The notes: generated by a model not told the origin, from the letters alone. A stretch of 64,000 nucleotides of DNA from Pseudonocardia sp. TRM90224 (GCF_021245725.1 NZ_JAJGSX010000002.1:24137-88136), one strand, 5' to 3'; shown: positions 42,231-50,068, numbered from the stretch's first letter. Made by a program: numbers and translations.

Positions 42231-42965
42231 ATGCTCCCCGTCGCTCCCCCGGGGGGTGCGTCCTCGTACTTGACGGCACCCGTGTCGTCGGTGCGTGTGT
42301 CCACGCCCCCGAACGATCATGTCTTGCTGGCGCTGCCCCCCACAGCGGCGTCGGCCTCCGTGCTGCGCAGCCTCCGTTCGGAAGGCGTGAGCGTCAGCGC
42401 GGTCACCGACGGCATCGGCGTGCTCGACGCCGTGCGGTCCGGCGACCCGGCGTTGCTCGTGCTCGACGTCGAGCTGCCCGGCCCCGACCAGTCGGCCGTG
42501 CTCGCCGCCGTGCAGTCGGAGGCGCCGAACGTGCCCGTCATCGCGGTCACGCCCCGCGAGCGCCGCTCCGCGCTGCTCGGCATGCTGCGCGGCGACCGTG
42601 ACGACTACCTGCTGCGCCCCTTCGCCGTCGACGAGCTGGCCGCGCGCATCCGCTTACGACTGCGCCTCGGTCCGCCGGCGGAGAGCTCGCTGCTGCGGCA
42701 GGGCGAGCTGACCGTCGACACCGAGTTCGGCGAGGTCGTCGTCGACGGCGCGCCGGTCTCGCTCTCGCCGACGGAGTACGCGCTGCTGCTGGCGCTCATG
42801 GGCGCGCCCGGCGAGGTCGTCGCGCCGAGCAAGCTAGCCCGCGAGGTGTGGTCGGAGCCGGCGTCGGCGAACCTCGTGCAGGTGTACATCTCGTACCTGC
42901 GCCGCAAGATCGGGCCGGATCGGATCAGGACCGTGCGCGGCGAGGGCTACATCCTGGAATCCTGA
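42231..42965 (+). CDS. OmpR/PhoB-type response regulator with degenerate receiver
   Basis: A 244-aa orphan regulator starting at ATG 42231. The receiver-like domain (about residues 28-140) keeps the phosphoacceptor-like Asp79 (LLVLDVELPGPD). It lacks the N-terminal acidic pair (VLLALPPT replaces VLVVDDD) and has Arg instead of the conserved Lys (YLLRPFAVDEL). The C-terminal winged helix (about 150-244; VSLSPTEYALLLALMGAPGEVVAPSKLAREVWSEP, QVYISYLRRKIG) is intact. No histidine kinase is adjacent. It is likely phosphorylation-independent. Confidence 0.9.
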   Translation: MLPVAPPGGASSYLTAPVSSVRVSTPPNDHVLLALPPTAASASVLRSLRSEGVSVSAVTDGIGVLDAVRSGDPALLVLDVELPGPDQSAVLAAVQSEAPNVPVIAVTPRERRSALLGMLRGDRDDYLLRPFAVDELAARIRLRLRLGPPAESSLLRQGELTVDTEFGEVVVDGAPVSLSPTEYALLLALMGAPGEVVAPSKLAREVWSEPASANLVQVYISYLRRKIGPDRIRTVRGEGYILES

Positions 42966-43133
42966 AATTCGATTACTGAAGCGATTTCGCCCGATGGGCT
43001 GAACGGATGACGACGACCCCATAACGCTTCGGGTGTCAAGGCGTGCTATGACGTGCGCCGTTGGTCACTCCGTGCTACTCAGTGATCACGCGAGTCCTCA
43101 GGGCACCGGCTCGCCTACACGTCGGGAGATCGC

Positions 43134-43406
43134 ATGATCATCAATATCATCCAGGCCATCATCCTTGGCGCCATCATCGGGTTCGTGGGCCGCCTCATCG
43201 TCCCCGGCAAGCAGAACATCCCGATCTGGCTGACCATCGTGGTCGGTATCGTCGCCGCGTTCATCGGCACGTTCATCGCACGCCTCTTCGGCGTCGCCGA
43301 CACGAACGGCATCGACTGGATCGAGCTGATCATCCAGGTGATCGTCGCCGCCATCGGCGTCGCGCTCGTCGCCGGGATCTGGGGCAGGCGCAGCGTCAGC
43401 AGCTGA
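43134..43406 (+). CDS. GlsB/YeaQ/YmgE-family stress-response membrane protein
   Basis: A 90-aa membrane protein with three hydrophobic segments: IINIIQAIILGAIIGFVGRLIVPGKQNIPIWLTIVVGIVAAFIGTFIA and a C-terminal helix ending WGRRS. The GxxxGxxGRLIVPG and GxxxAFIG glycine patterns are those of the transglycosylase-associated/GlsB family, induced by general stress in many bacteria. A hairpin terminator follows 12 bp after the stop. Confidence 0.93.
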   Translation: MIINIIQAIILGAIIGFVGRLIVPGKQNIPIWLTIVVGIVAAFIGTFIARLFGVADTNGIDWIELIIQVIVAAIGVALVAGIWGRRSVSS

Positions 43407-43418
43407 CCTTCGGCAAGA

Positions 43419-43457
43419 GAACGGCCCGGCCCCGAGCAACTCGGGACCGGGCCGTTC
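43419..43457. terminator. Hairpin terminator after GlsB-like gene
   Basis: A near-perfect stem with one mismatch between GAACGGCCCGGCCCCGAG (43419-43436) and TCGGGACCGGGCCGTTC (43441-43457), followed by TTC. It lies between convergent genes and probably serves both. Confidence 0.85.
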
Positions 43458-43471
43458 TTCGTCGTAGCGGC

Positions 43472-43864
43472 TCAGGTGACGACGCGGACGGTCATCGGGT
43501 AGTGGAACTCCTCGCCCTGCGACGCCTTGACCGTCCCCAGGATCACGAAGATCAACCAGAAGATCCCGTACAGGGGCAGCAGGACGAACCCGATCAGCAG
43601 GAACAACGTCAGGCCGAGCACAACCGTCCAGACCAGCGCGTTGATCTGGAAGTTGAGCGACTCAACCGCGTGGCGACGGACGAAGGCCGACTCCTTGCCC
43701 TTGACCAGCAGCACGATCAGCGGCGCGATCGCGCCCAGCGCGAACCACGCGGTGACGATGCTGCCGACGTGCGCGGCGAGGGCCCAGGTCCGCTCCTCGG
43801 AGCTAGTGGGTACGGGCGCCCCAGCGCCCTGCGGAGACGTACCGGGCGGCGGGTAATAGCTCAT
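43472..43864 (-). CDS. DUF4870 membrane protein
   Basis: A 130-aa membrane protein from ATG 43864 with a Pro-rich cytoplasmic head (MSYYPPPGTSPQGAGAPVP) and DUF4870 features: ERTWALAAHVGSIV, LIVLLVKGKESAFVRRHAVESLNFQI, LPLYGIFWLIFVILGTVKASQGEEFHYP. Three to four helices. The family is Tic20-like; function in bacteria unknown. An upstream in-frame start adds 12 unlikely residues. Confidence 0.92.
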   Translation of the reverse strand: MSYYPPPGTSPQGAGAPVPTSSEERTWALAAHVGSIVTAWFALGAIAPLIVLLVKGKESAFVRRHAVESLNFQINALVWTVVLGLTLFLLIGFVLLPLYGIFWLIFVILGTVKASQGEEFHYPMTVRVVT

Positions 43865-43911
43865 GCATGTGAGTGAACCGCACGGTGGTTCACCATGCAC
43901 GTATCAATTCG

Positions 43912-44964
43912 TCATCGGTCGAATGAACGTGCCGCCGCGAGGAAAAGATCATTTTCTTCCGGCGACGACACCGTGACCCGCACCCCGTCGCCCGCGAACG
44001 GGCGCACGACCAGCTTGTGGTCGAGGCAGTGCTCCGCGAACGCAAGCGCGCGCTCGCCGAGCGCGAGCCAGACGAAGTTGGCCTGCGTCGGCGGCACCGT
44101 GTAGCCGGCCTCCAGCAGCGCGTCGCGCACCCGGACCCGCTCGGTGGCCGTCTCCGCGCAGGCCGCGAGGAGGTTCTCGGCGTCGTCGAGCGCCGCGATC
44201 GCCGCGGCCTGCGCGACACCGCTCACGCTGAACGTCACGCACACCTTGCGCAGCGCGGCGGCGACCTCCGGCGACGCGACCGCGTAGCCGACCCGCAGCG
44301 CCGCGAGCCGGTACGCCTTCGAGAAGGTCCGCAGCACGACGAGGTTGGGGTGGGCGTCGATGAGCGACATCCCGTCGGCGGCCTCGGGGTCGGTGACGTA
44401 CTCGTGGTACGCCTCGTCGAGCGCGACGATCACCCGCGGGCCGACGGTGTCGAGGAACCGGCCGAGCTCGGCGGGCGTGACCACGGTTCCGGTCGGGTTG
44501 TTCGGGCTGCACACCATCACCAGCCGCGTCCGGGGCGTGATGGCGGCTGCCATCGCGTCGAGGTCGTGGCGGAAGTCCTCGGTGAGCGGCACCGTGCGGA
44601 CCGTCGCGCCCGCGACCTTCGCGACGATCGGGTACGCCTCGAACGACCGCCACGCGTAGAGCACCTCGTCGGCCGGGTCGAGGCACGTGGCCTGGACGAG
44701 CTGCTGGCAGATGCTGACCGAGCCGCAGCCCACGGCCACCCGCGACTGATCGACCCCGAGCGACGCCGCGATCCGTGCCGACAGGGCGCCCACGCCCGCG
44801 TCGGGGTAGCGGTTGCCGCCGGCGGCGGCCTCCGCGATCGCCGCGAGCACCGGCGCGGTGGGCGGGAGCGGCACCTCGTTGCTCGCCAGCTTGATCGCCC
44901 CGGGGATCGTGCGGCCAGGGACGTAAGCGGGGATGGCGTCGAGGTCGGGGCGGATCAGGGTCAT
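43912..44964 (-). CDS. pat: Aromatic amino acid / histidinol-phosphate aminotransferase (Pat/HisC2)
   Basis: A 350-aa class I/II aminotransferase from ATG 44964. It follows the mycobacterial Pat/HisC2 pattern throughout: IPAYVPGRTIPGAIKLASNEV, NRYPDAGVGAL, VAVGCGSVSICQQLVQATC, VCSPNNPTGTVV, LDEAYHEYV, and VVLRTFSKAYRLAALRVGYA with PLP-binding Lys216, then QANFVWLALGE and GVRVTVSSPEENDLFL. It probably transaminates phenylpyruvate and related aromatic keto acids in the last step of Phe/Tyr synthesis. It is not in a his operon, which fits Pat rather than HisC. Confidence 0.9.
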   Translation of the reverse strand: MTLIRPDLDAIPAYVPGRTIPGAIKLASNEVPLPPTAPVLAAIAEAAAGGNRYPDAGVGALSARIAASLGVDQSRVAVGCGSVSICQQLVQATCLDPADEVLYAWRSFEAYPIVAKVAGATVRTVPLTEDFRHDLDAMAAAITPRTRLVMVCSPNNPTGTVVTPAELGRFLDTVGPRVIVALDEAYHEYVTDPEAADGMSLIDAHPNLVVLRTFSKAYRLAALRVGYAVASPEVAAALRKVCVTFSVSGVAQAAAIAALDDAENLLAACAETATERVRVRDALLEAGYTVPPTQANFVWLALGERALAFAEHCLDHKLVVRPFAGDGVRVTVSSPEENDLFLAAARSFDR

Positions 44965-45024
44965 GCTCGTCACCCTAAGCATCTACGGTCGGTGGAGGAA
45001 CGCATGTTCTGACACTCTGGACGC

Positions 45025-45723
45025 ATGACCGAAATCCGCACGGAGACCGTGCCACTGGTCGACGGAAGCGCGCTGCGACTCACGGTCGCAGAACCGGTCA
45101 GCTCGGTCCGCGGGGGGATCGTCGTACTGCACGAAGCTCGCGGGGTCACCGACGCCGTACGGGGCCTCGTGCACGGTCTCGCCGGGGACGGCTGGCTCAC
45201 CGTCGCACCTCATCTCTACCACCGCGACGGCGCCGATGAGCTCGACGGCGACGACGGGCAGGTCCAGGAACAGGTCGACCGCCTCGAGGGCGAGCAGGTC
45301 ATGGCCGACACCGACACCGCGTTCGGCTGGCTCGCCGACCACGACATCAGCGCCGACCGCATGGGCATCATCGGATTCGACCTCGGCGGCTCGGTCGCGC
45401 TGCTGGTCGCCGCCAAACGCACGCTCGGGGCCGCGGTCTCGGTCGCCGGCGAGGGTGTGACGACCGCGCCGACGTCCGGCCTCCCCGCGCTCATCGATGC
45501 GGCCCCGGGGCTCACCTGCCCGTGGCTGGGGATCTACGGCGAGGCAGCCGAGGGCGAGCAGGACCCGCAGATCGCGCGGCTGCGCGACGCCGCGGCGTCG
45601 TCGGAGGTCGCCACCGACGTCGTCGTCTACCCGCACACCGGCTACCGCTTCGACAACGACCCCGACGCCGCCGCCGACGCCTGGCAGCGCACCCTGAACT
45701 GGTTCGACTCGCACCTGCGCTAG
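45025..45723 (+). CDS. Dienelactone hydrolase-family protein with altered active site
   Basis: A 232-aa alpha/beta hydrolase of the DLH family (GIVVLHEARGVTDAVRGLVHGLAGDGWLTVAPHLYHRDG). The nucleophile elbow reads GFDLGG with Asp119 in place of the usual Cys (GxCxGG). The C-terminal catalytic His motif (GHGF) reads TGYRFDND, putting Tyr207 at that position. It is therefore unlikely to be a classical dienelactone hydrolase; it may act on another substrate or be non-catalytic. Divergent from pat; a family B palindrome follows 13 bp after the stop. Confidence 0.85.
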   Translation: MTEIRTETVPLVDGSALRLTVAEPVSSVRGGIVVLHEARGVTDAVRGLVHGLAGDGWLTVAPHLYHRDGADELDGDDGQVQEQVDRLEGEQVMADTDTAFGWLADHDISADRMGIIGFDLGGSVALLVAAKRTLGAAVSVAGEGVTTAPTSGLPALIDAAPGLTCPWLGIYGEAAEGEQDPQIARLRDAAASSEVATDVVVYPHTGYRFDNDPDAAADAWQRTLNWFDSHLR

Positions 45724-45736
45724 CCCGGGGGTGACC

Positions 45737-45797
45737 GTCGACAACGACGTTCTGGCTGTTGTGAGCGCTAACAAACGACCAGAACGTCGTTGTCGAC
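45737..45797. repeat. Long palindromic intergenic repeat, family B copy 3
   Basis: A 61-bp dyad, GTCGACAACGACG (45737) to CGTCGTTGTCGAC (45797), with centre TGTTGTGAGCGCTAACAAA. A small rearrangement in the right arm reads GACCAG where the others read AGCCAG. It lies between two tandem plus-strand genes, 62 bp before the acetoacetyl-CoA synthetase start. Confidence 0.9.
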
Positions 45798-45858
45798 GTG
45801 TCCCCGGACACGCGGCGGCCACTGGCGCCGGGATCGCCCGGATTGCATGCTGACCGGC

Positions 45859-47826
45859 ATGGCTGCGTCCGAGACCCCCGACGTCCTGTGGGCTCCCGAT
45901 CCCGACCACCGCGGACGGCTCGCGGAGTTCACCGAGTGGCTGCGCGAGCACCGCGGATTCGAGCCGGCGGACTACGCGGCGCTGCACGCCTGGTCGGTCG
46001 ACGACCTCGAAGGCTTCTGGTCGGCCGTCGCGGAGTTCCTCGACGTCCGGTTCCACGAGCAGCCGAAAGCGGTCCTCGGCGCGACCGGGATGCCCGGGAC
46101 GGAGTGGTTCCCCGGCTCCACGATCAACTACGCCGAACACGCGCTGCGCGACGGCCCCGGCCGCGCCGACGCCGACATCGCCGTCGTCTTCGCCCGCGAG
46201 GACGGCCTCGAACGCACGGTCACGCACGCCGAGCTGCGCGACCTCGTCGGCCGGGCCCGCGCAGGGCTGGTGCGCGCCGGCGTCGGGCGCGGCGACCGCG
46301 TGGTGGCGCTCGCACCGAACTGCGTCGAGACGCTCGTCGTGTTCCTCGCCGCAGCCAGCCTCGGCGCCATCTGGTCGTCGTGCTCGCCCGACTTCGGCGC
46401 CCGCGCCGTGCACGACAGGTTCGCGCAGATCGAGCCCGCCGTGCTGCTCGCCGTCGACGGCTACGCGTACGGCGGCAAGCGCTACGACATCCGTCCCAAC
46501 GTCGAGACCCTCCAGGCGCAGCTCCCGACGCTCAAGGCAACCGTCCTCGTCCCGTACCTGGACGAATCGGCGGAACTCGCCGGCACGGTGCCCTGGAGCG
46601 GGTTCACCGCGACGGCCGCGCCGATCGAGTTCGAACCGGTGCCGTTCGACCACCCGCTGTGGGTGCTCTACTCGTCGGGCACGACCGGGCTGCCGAAGGG
46701 CATCGTGCACGGCCACGGCGGCATCGTGCTGGAGCACCTCAAGGCGCTCGGACTGCAGCTGGAGCTCGGGCCCGGCGAACGCCTCTTCTGGTTCACCACA
46801 ACCGGCTGGATGATGTGGAACTTCGTCATCGGCGGCCTGCTCGTCGGCGCGACGATCGTGCTCTACGACGGCAACCCCGGCCACCCCGACCTCGGCACCC
46901 TCTGGAAGCTCGCCGAGCAGCACCACGTGACGTACTTCGGGGTTTCGGCGCCGTTCATCCAGGCCAGCCTCAAAGCGGGGCTGCGCCCCAACGAGCGGTA
47001 CGACCTCACAGCCGTCCGCGCGATCGGCTCGACCGGCGCCCCGCTTTCCGTCGAGGGCTTCCACTGGGTCGGCGACGCCGTCGGGAAACACATCCAGATC
47101 AGCTCGATGTCCGGCGGCACCGACGTGTGCGCGGGATTCGTCGGCGCAGCCCCGAACGTGCCGGTGTGGCTCGGCGAGATCTCCTGCGCATCGCTCGGCG
47201 CCGCCGTCGTGGCCTACGACGAGAACGGCCACGAGATCCTCGACGAGGTCGGCGAGCTGGTCATCACCAGGCCCATGCCCTCCATGCCGGTGTCGTTCTG
47301 GGGCGACACCGACGGCAGCCGCCTGCGTGAGGCCTACTTCGAGGACTTCCCCGGCGTGTGGCGCCACGGCGACTGGGTCCGCCGCACCACCCGCGGCTCG
47401 TACATCATCTACGGCCGCAGCGACTCGACCCTCAACCGCGGCGGCGTCCGCATGGGCACCGCCGACTTCTACGCCGTCGTCGAAGCCCTTCCCGAGATCG
47501 CCGACTCACTCGTGATCGACACCACCGCGCTCGGCGCCCGCGAAGAAGGCGCGCTCCTCTGCTTCCTGGTCCTCACCCCCGGCGCGACGCTCGAGGACGT
47601 CGAACCGACCCTGCGCCGCACCCTGCGCGCCGAACTGTCACCGCGACACGTCCCCGACCGCTTCATCGTCATCGACGCCGTCCCCCGCACCCTCAACGGC
47701 AAGAAGTGCGAGGTCCCCGTCAAGAAGATCATCGCGGGGGTCGACCCCGACAAGGCCGTGAGCCGCGGAGCCCTCCAGAACCCCGACGCCCTGACCCCCT
47801 TCATCGCACTGGCCGGGGGGTCGTGA
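45859..47826 (+). CDS. Acetoacetate--CoA ligase (acetoacetyl-CoA synthetase)
   Basis: A 655-aa adenylate-forming enzyme of AACS length. The N-terminal ACAS-type region (WSVDDLEGFWSAVAEFLDVRF, WFPGSTINYAEHAL) precedes LYSSGTTGLPKGIVHGHGGI (A3), TTTGWMMWNFVIGGLLVGATIVLYDGNPGHPDL, GSTGAPLSVEGFHWV, SSMSGGTDVC, and TLNRGGVRMGTADFY. It ends NGKKCEVPVKKI with the catalytic Lys. This order and SGGTDVC are typical of AACS. It activates acetoacetate for ketone-body or poly-hydroxybutyrate metabolism. ATG 45859 is preferred; ATG 45847 is possible. Confidence 0.93.
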   Translation: MAASETPDVLWAPDPDHRGRLAEFTEWLREHRGFEPADYAALHAWSVDDLEGFWSAVAEFLDVRFHEQPKAVLGATGMPGTEWFPGSTINYAEHALRDGPGRADADIAVVFAREDGLERTVTHAELRDLVGRARAGLVRAGVGRGDRVVALAPNCVETLVVFLAAASLGAIWSSCSPDFGARAVHDRFAQIEPAVLLAVDGYAYGGKRYDIRPNVETLQAQLPTLKATVLVPYLDESAELAGTVPWSGFTATAAPIEFEPVPFDHPLWVLYSSGTTGLPKGIVHGHGGIVLEHLKALGLQLELGPGERLFWFTTTGWMMWNFVIGGLLVGATIVLYDGNPGHPDLGTLWKLAEQHHVTYFGVSAPFIQASLKAGLRPNERYDLTAVRAIGSTGAPLSVEGFHWVGDAVGKHIQISSMSGGTDVCAGFVGAAPNVPVWLGEISCASLGAAVVAYDENGHEILDEVGELVITRPMPSMPVSFWGDTDGSRLREAYFEDFPGVWRHGDWVRRTTRGSYIIYGRSDSTLNRGGVRMGTADFYAVVEALPEIADSLVIDTTALGAREEGALLCFLVLTPGATLEDVEPTLRRTLRAELSPRHVPDRFIVIDAVPRTLNGKKCEVPVKKIIAGVDPDKAVSRGALQNPDALTPFIALAGGS

Positions 47827-47880
47827 AACCGCTGGAGCGGCATGTGTACTCTGGTGAGCGCTGGAGGCCGAGAGGCCCCG

Positions 47881-47970
47881 GGAGGCTTCGCCTAGTCTGG
47901 TCTATGGCGCCGCACTGCTAATGCGGTTTGGGGTCACCCCCCATCCCGGGTTCAAATCCCGGAGCCTCCG
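47881..47970 (+). tRNA. tRNA-Ser (anticodon GCU)
   Basis: A 90-nt class II tRNA. The acceptor stem GGAGGCT (47881-47887) pairs with AGCCTCC (47963-47969). The anticodon stem CCGCA / TGCGG (47910-47914, 47922-47926) encloses loop CTGCTAA with anticodon GCT at 47917-47919. A long variable arm precedes the T arm, GTTCAAA. No CCA is encoded. It reads AGC/AGU serine codons. Confidence 0.96.
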
Positions 47971-48025
47971 CGCTGGCGTGGTCGGGTACCATCGACTGTG
48001 CCAGGGTAGGACAACTGAAGAGCAA

Positions 48026-48098
48026 GCGCCCGTAGCTCAACGGATAGAGCATCTGACTACGGATCAGAAGGTTAGGGGTTCGAATCCCTTCGGGCGCA
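48026..48098 (+). tRNA. tRNA-Arg (anticodon ACG)
   Basis: A 73-nt tRNA. The acceptor stem GCGCCCG pairs with CGGGCGC (48091-48097). The anticodon stem TCTGA / TCAGA encloses loop CTACGGA with anticodon ACG at 48059-48061 (wobble A becomes inosine and reads CGN). T loop GTTCGAATC is present. It lies 55 bp after tRNA-Ser, so the two are probably cotranscribed. No CCA is encoded. Confidence 0.96.
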
Positions 48099-48101
48099 CT
48101 C

Positions 48102-48152
48102 GACCGATGGGTGAGGTGTGCCGACTGTTGTGCGTCGGCCTTCCCATCGGTC
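48102..48152 (+). terminator. Terminator after tRNA-Arg
   Basis: An outer 10-bp stem GACCGATGGG (48102-48111) / CCCATCGGTC (48143-48152) with an inner stem GCCGAC / GTCGGC (48120-48125, 48134-48139), followed by T-rich TTCGTCGTTTCTTCT. Its position right after the tRNA supports termination. Confidence 0.8.
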
Positions 48153-48164
48153 TTCGTCGTTTCT

Positions 48165-48226
48165 TCTGGGGGCCGAGCCCCCAGACCCCCGGCCGGAGGG
48201 CTTCGCCCCCGGACCCCCATCTCCTG
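48165..48226. repeat. GC-rich hairpin cluster (REP-like)
   Basis: Consecutive short stems: TCTGGGGGC (48165-48173) with GCCCCCAGA (48177-48185), then CCGGAGGGC with GCCCCCGG around a TTC loop (about 48194-48212), and runs of five C and five G. It looks like a stable secondary-structure block of unknown role between the tRNA terminator and the tandem repeat. Confidence 0.5.
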
Positions 48227-48252
48227 TGGTTGCGTCTCGTTCGTTTTCCCTC

Positions 48253-48404
48253 TGCCGCGCTTCGCGCTGAACCTTGCCCCTGCCGCGCTTCGCGCTGAGT
48301 CTTCTCTGCCGCGCTTCGCGCTGAGCGTTCTCTGCCGCGCTTCGCGCTGAACCTTGCCCCGGCCGCGCTTCGCGCTGAGTCTTCTCTGCCGCGCTTCGCG
48401 TTGT
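48253..48404. repeat. Six-copy tandem hairpin repeat
   Basis: The 18-bp unit TGCCGCGCTTCGCGCTGA starts at 48253, 48281, 48307, 48333, 48361 and 48387, with spacings of 28, 26, 26, 28 and 26 bp. Units 5 and 6 carry single-base changes. Each unit can fold as GCGC-TTC-GCGC. The linkers alternate (ACCTTGCCCC, GTCTTCTC, GCGTTCTC, then ACCTTGCCCC, GTCTTCTC), suggesting duplication of a larger block. No gene is seen in 48099-48445. Confidence 0.9.
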
Positions 48405-48445
48405 ATTTGTCCCGGTGAGTTGTTGATCGCTGGCAAACGTGCCGG

Positions 48446-49072
48446 TTACGCCGGTTTGCGGGCGGCGAGCCGTTCCACCACGCCGCCGGCGAATCGCTCG
48501 ATCTCGACGATGTCGAGCCCGAGCTGCGGAAGAAGGTCGGCGGGTCGGCGGCGGAAGTGCTCGCCCATGAACCGCACCGACGCCAGGTCGGTCAACCACT
48601 GCACCGCCCGCACCGGCGCGACGGTGGACGCGACGTGGTCGGCGAGCAGCAGCAATCCGCCGGGGCGCAGCACTCGCACCATCTCAGCGAGCGCGCGACG
48701 GTGATCGGGGATCCCGCACAGCGAGAACGTGCAGACCACCGAATCGACCGAACCGTCGGGCAGGTCCAGGTGCTCGGCATCACCGACCCGAACCTCGATA
48801 TCGCCTCCGAGCTCGAGCGCCCGGGCACGGGCCAGCTCAACCATCGCCCGGCTCAAGTCGATACCACGAACCCGCATCCCGGCCGGGTAGTGCGGCAGGT
48901 TCAGCCCGGTGCCGACGGCGACCTCGAACACCTCACCGGCCGCGCGACTGCACACCCATGCACGGCTGTCGCGAAACAAAACTCGGTCCATGACCTGCAT
49001 CGCAGAGTCCGTGCGAGGTGCCGACCGGTCCCAATACCGCGCCCACCGGGCCCGTTGCTCGTCGCTGGCCAT
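48446..49072 (-). CDS. Class I SAM-dependent methyltransferase
   Basis: A 208-aa methyltransferase of the UbiE/PmtA-like group from ATG 49072. Motif I is VFEVAVGTGLNLPHYP (about residues 48-63), then VRGIDLSRAMVELAR, DAEHLDLPDGSVDSVVCTFSLCGIPDHRRALAEMVRVLRPGGLLLLADHV (motifs II-III). The pattern VGTGLNLPHYP with CGIPD resembles phosphatidylethanolamine N-methyltransferase-like proteins. The substrate is not certain. Its 3' end is 41 bp from the tandem repeat. Confidence 0.92.
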   Translation of the reverse strand: MASDEQRARWARYWDRSAPRTDSAMQVMDRVLFRDSRAWVCSRAAGEVFEVAVGTGLNLPHYPAGMRVRGIDLSRAMVELARARALELGGDIEVRVGDAEHLDLPDGSVDSVVCTFSLCGIPDHRRALAEMVRVLRPGGLLLLADHVASTVAPVRAVQWLTDLASVRFMGEHFRRRPADLLPQLGLDIVEIERFAGGVVERLAARKPA

Positions 49073-49153
49073 GTTCCACCCCCGCGCAAACCTACGATGA
49101 TTACTCCCACACCGCGGTGCAGACGCTGCTCGGCTGGCCTCCTCGCTGAGCTT

Positions 49154-50053
49154 CTACTCACGCGGGCGGGCCCCCGTGGGGTGCGGGAGGTCAGCCGCGC
49201 TGTCAGTGGGCGAGGCGCTCACGACCTCGCGTGGGCCCTTCTTCCTCGCCCAGAGGTAGTAGGCGAGGGCGCCGGCGAAGACGAGGATCGAGACCCAGAC
49301 GTTCACCCGCACGCCGAAGACCGGGGTGGCCGGGTCCGTGCGCATCAGCTCGATCCACGTTCGGCCCAGCGTGTAGGCCGCGACGTAGAGGGCGAAGGCG
49401 CGGCCGTGGCCCAGGCGCTGCTTGCGGTCGACGTAGACCACGAGCGCGGCGACGCCGAGGTTCCACAACAGCTCGTAGAGGAAGGTCGGATGCACGGGGC
49501 TCCCCGGCAGTGGAACACCGGTGGAGACGCCGTTGAGCTGGTCGGCCACGCCGTTGGCGTCGACCCGGTGGTAGATCTCCAGCGCCCACGGCAACGTCGT
49601 GTGCGCGCCGTACAGCTCCTGGTTGAAGTAGTTGCCGAGCCGGGCGATCGCGTGCCCGACCGCGATCGCCGGCGCCACCGCATCGGCGAAGACCGGCAAC
49701 GGCAAGCCCTTGCGCTTGCACCCGATCCACGCGCCGACAGCGCCGAGCGCGACCGCGCCCCAAATGCCGAGGCCGCCCTCCCAGACGTACAACGCCCGGA
49801 GCGGGTCCCGGCCCGCACCGAAGTACAGGTGGTGATCGGTGATCACGTGGTAGAGGCGACCACCGACCACACCGAACGGAACGGCGAACACGGCGACGTC
49901 ACCCACCGTCCCGGCCGCGCCACCCCGCTCCGACAGGCGCTTCTGACCCCACCAGACGGCAACGACGATCCCGAGCACGACGAACAAGGCGTAGGCACGG
50001 ATCGGGACGGGACCGATCTCCCACACACCTTGCGGCGGGCTGGGGATGATCAC
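49154..50053 (-). CDS. lgt: Prolipoprotein diacylglyceryl transferase
   Basis: A 299-aa polytopic membrane enzyme that attaches diacylglycerol to the lipobox Cys of prelipoproteins. Family motifs: IPIRAYALFVVLGI-like N-terminus (PVPIRAYALFVVLGIVVAVWW), VWEGGLGIWGAVALG, IARLGNYFNQELYGAHTTLPWALEI, HPTFLYELLWN, and RTWIELMRTDPA. Seven hydrophobic segments fit. Actinobacterial Lgt usually lies next to trp genes; here it does not. It would process the lipoprotein encoded at 11295. Start ATG 50053, 15 bp after the stop of the small Cys-rich gene on the same strand. Confidence 0.96.
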   Translation of the reverse strand: MIIPSPPQGVWEIGPVPIRAYALFVVLGIVVAVWWGQKRLSERGGAAGTVGDVAVFAVPFGVVGGRLYHVITDHHLYFGAGRDPLRALYVWEGGLGIWGAVALGAVGAWIGCKRKGLPLPVFADAVAPAIAVGHAIARLGNYFNQELYGAHTTLPWALEIYHRVDANGVADQLNGVSTGVPLPGSPVHPTFLYELLWNLGVAALVVYVDRKQRLGHGRAFALYVAAYTLGRTWIELMRTDPATPVFGVRVNVWVSILVFAGALAYYLWARKKGPREVVSASPTDSAADLPHPTGARPRE

Positions 50054-50068
50054 GACATCACACCAGGA

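Noticed and set aside
44983..47367. 794-codon minus-strand frame opposite the DLH and acetoacetyl-CoA synthetase genes
   Set aside because: It is a GC-bias shadow without any domain; the plus-strand genes carry complete family motifs.
48253..48404. Tandem repeat as a CRISPR array
   Set aside because: The spacers are only 8-10 bp and repeat themselves, units are short and GC-rich hairpins, and no cas genes are present.
47918..48436. 172-codon minus-strand frame across both tRNA regions
   Set aside because: It is antisense to the tRNAs and reads GIRTPNLLIRSQMLYPLSYGR, a well-known spurious peptide from antisense tRNA. Its other end is just the tandem repeat translated.
47881..48445. tRNA-Arg or tRNA-Ser as an integration site of a mobile island
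   Set aside because: No integrase gene and no second copy of either tRNA 3' end was seen in the window.
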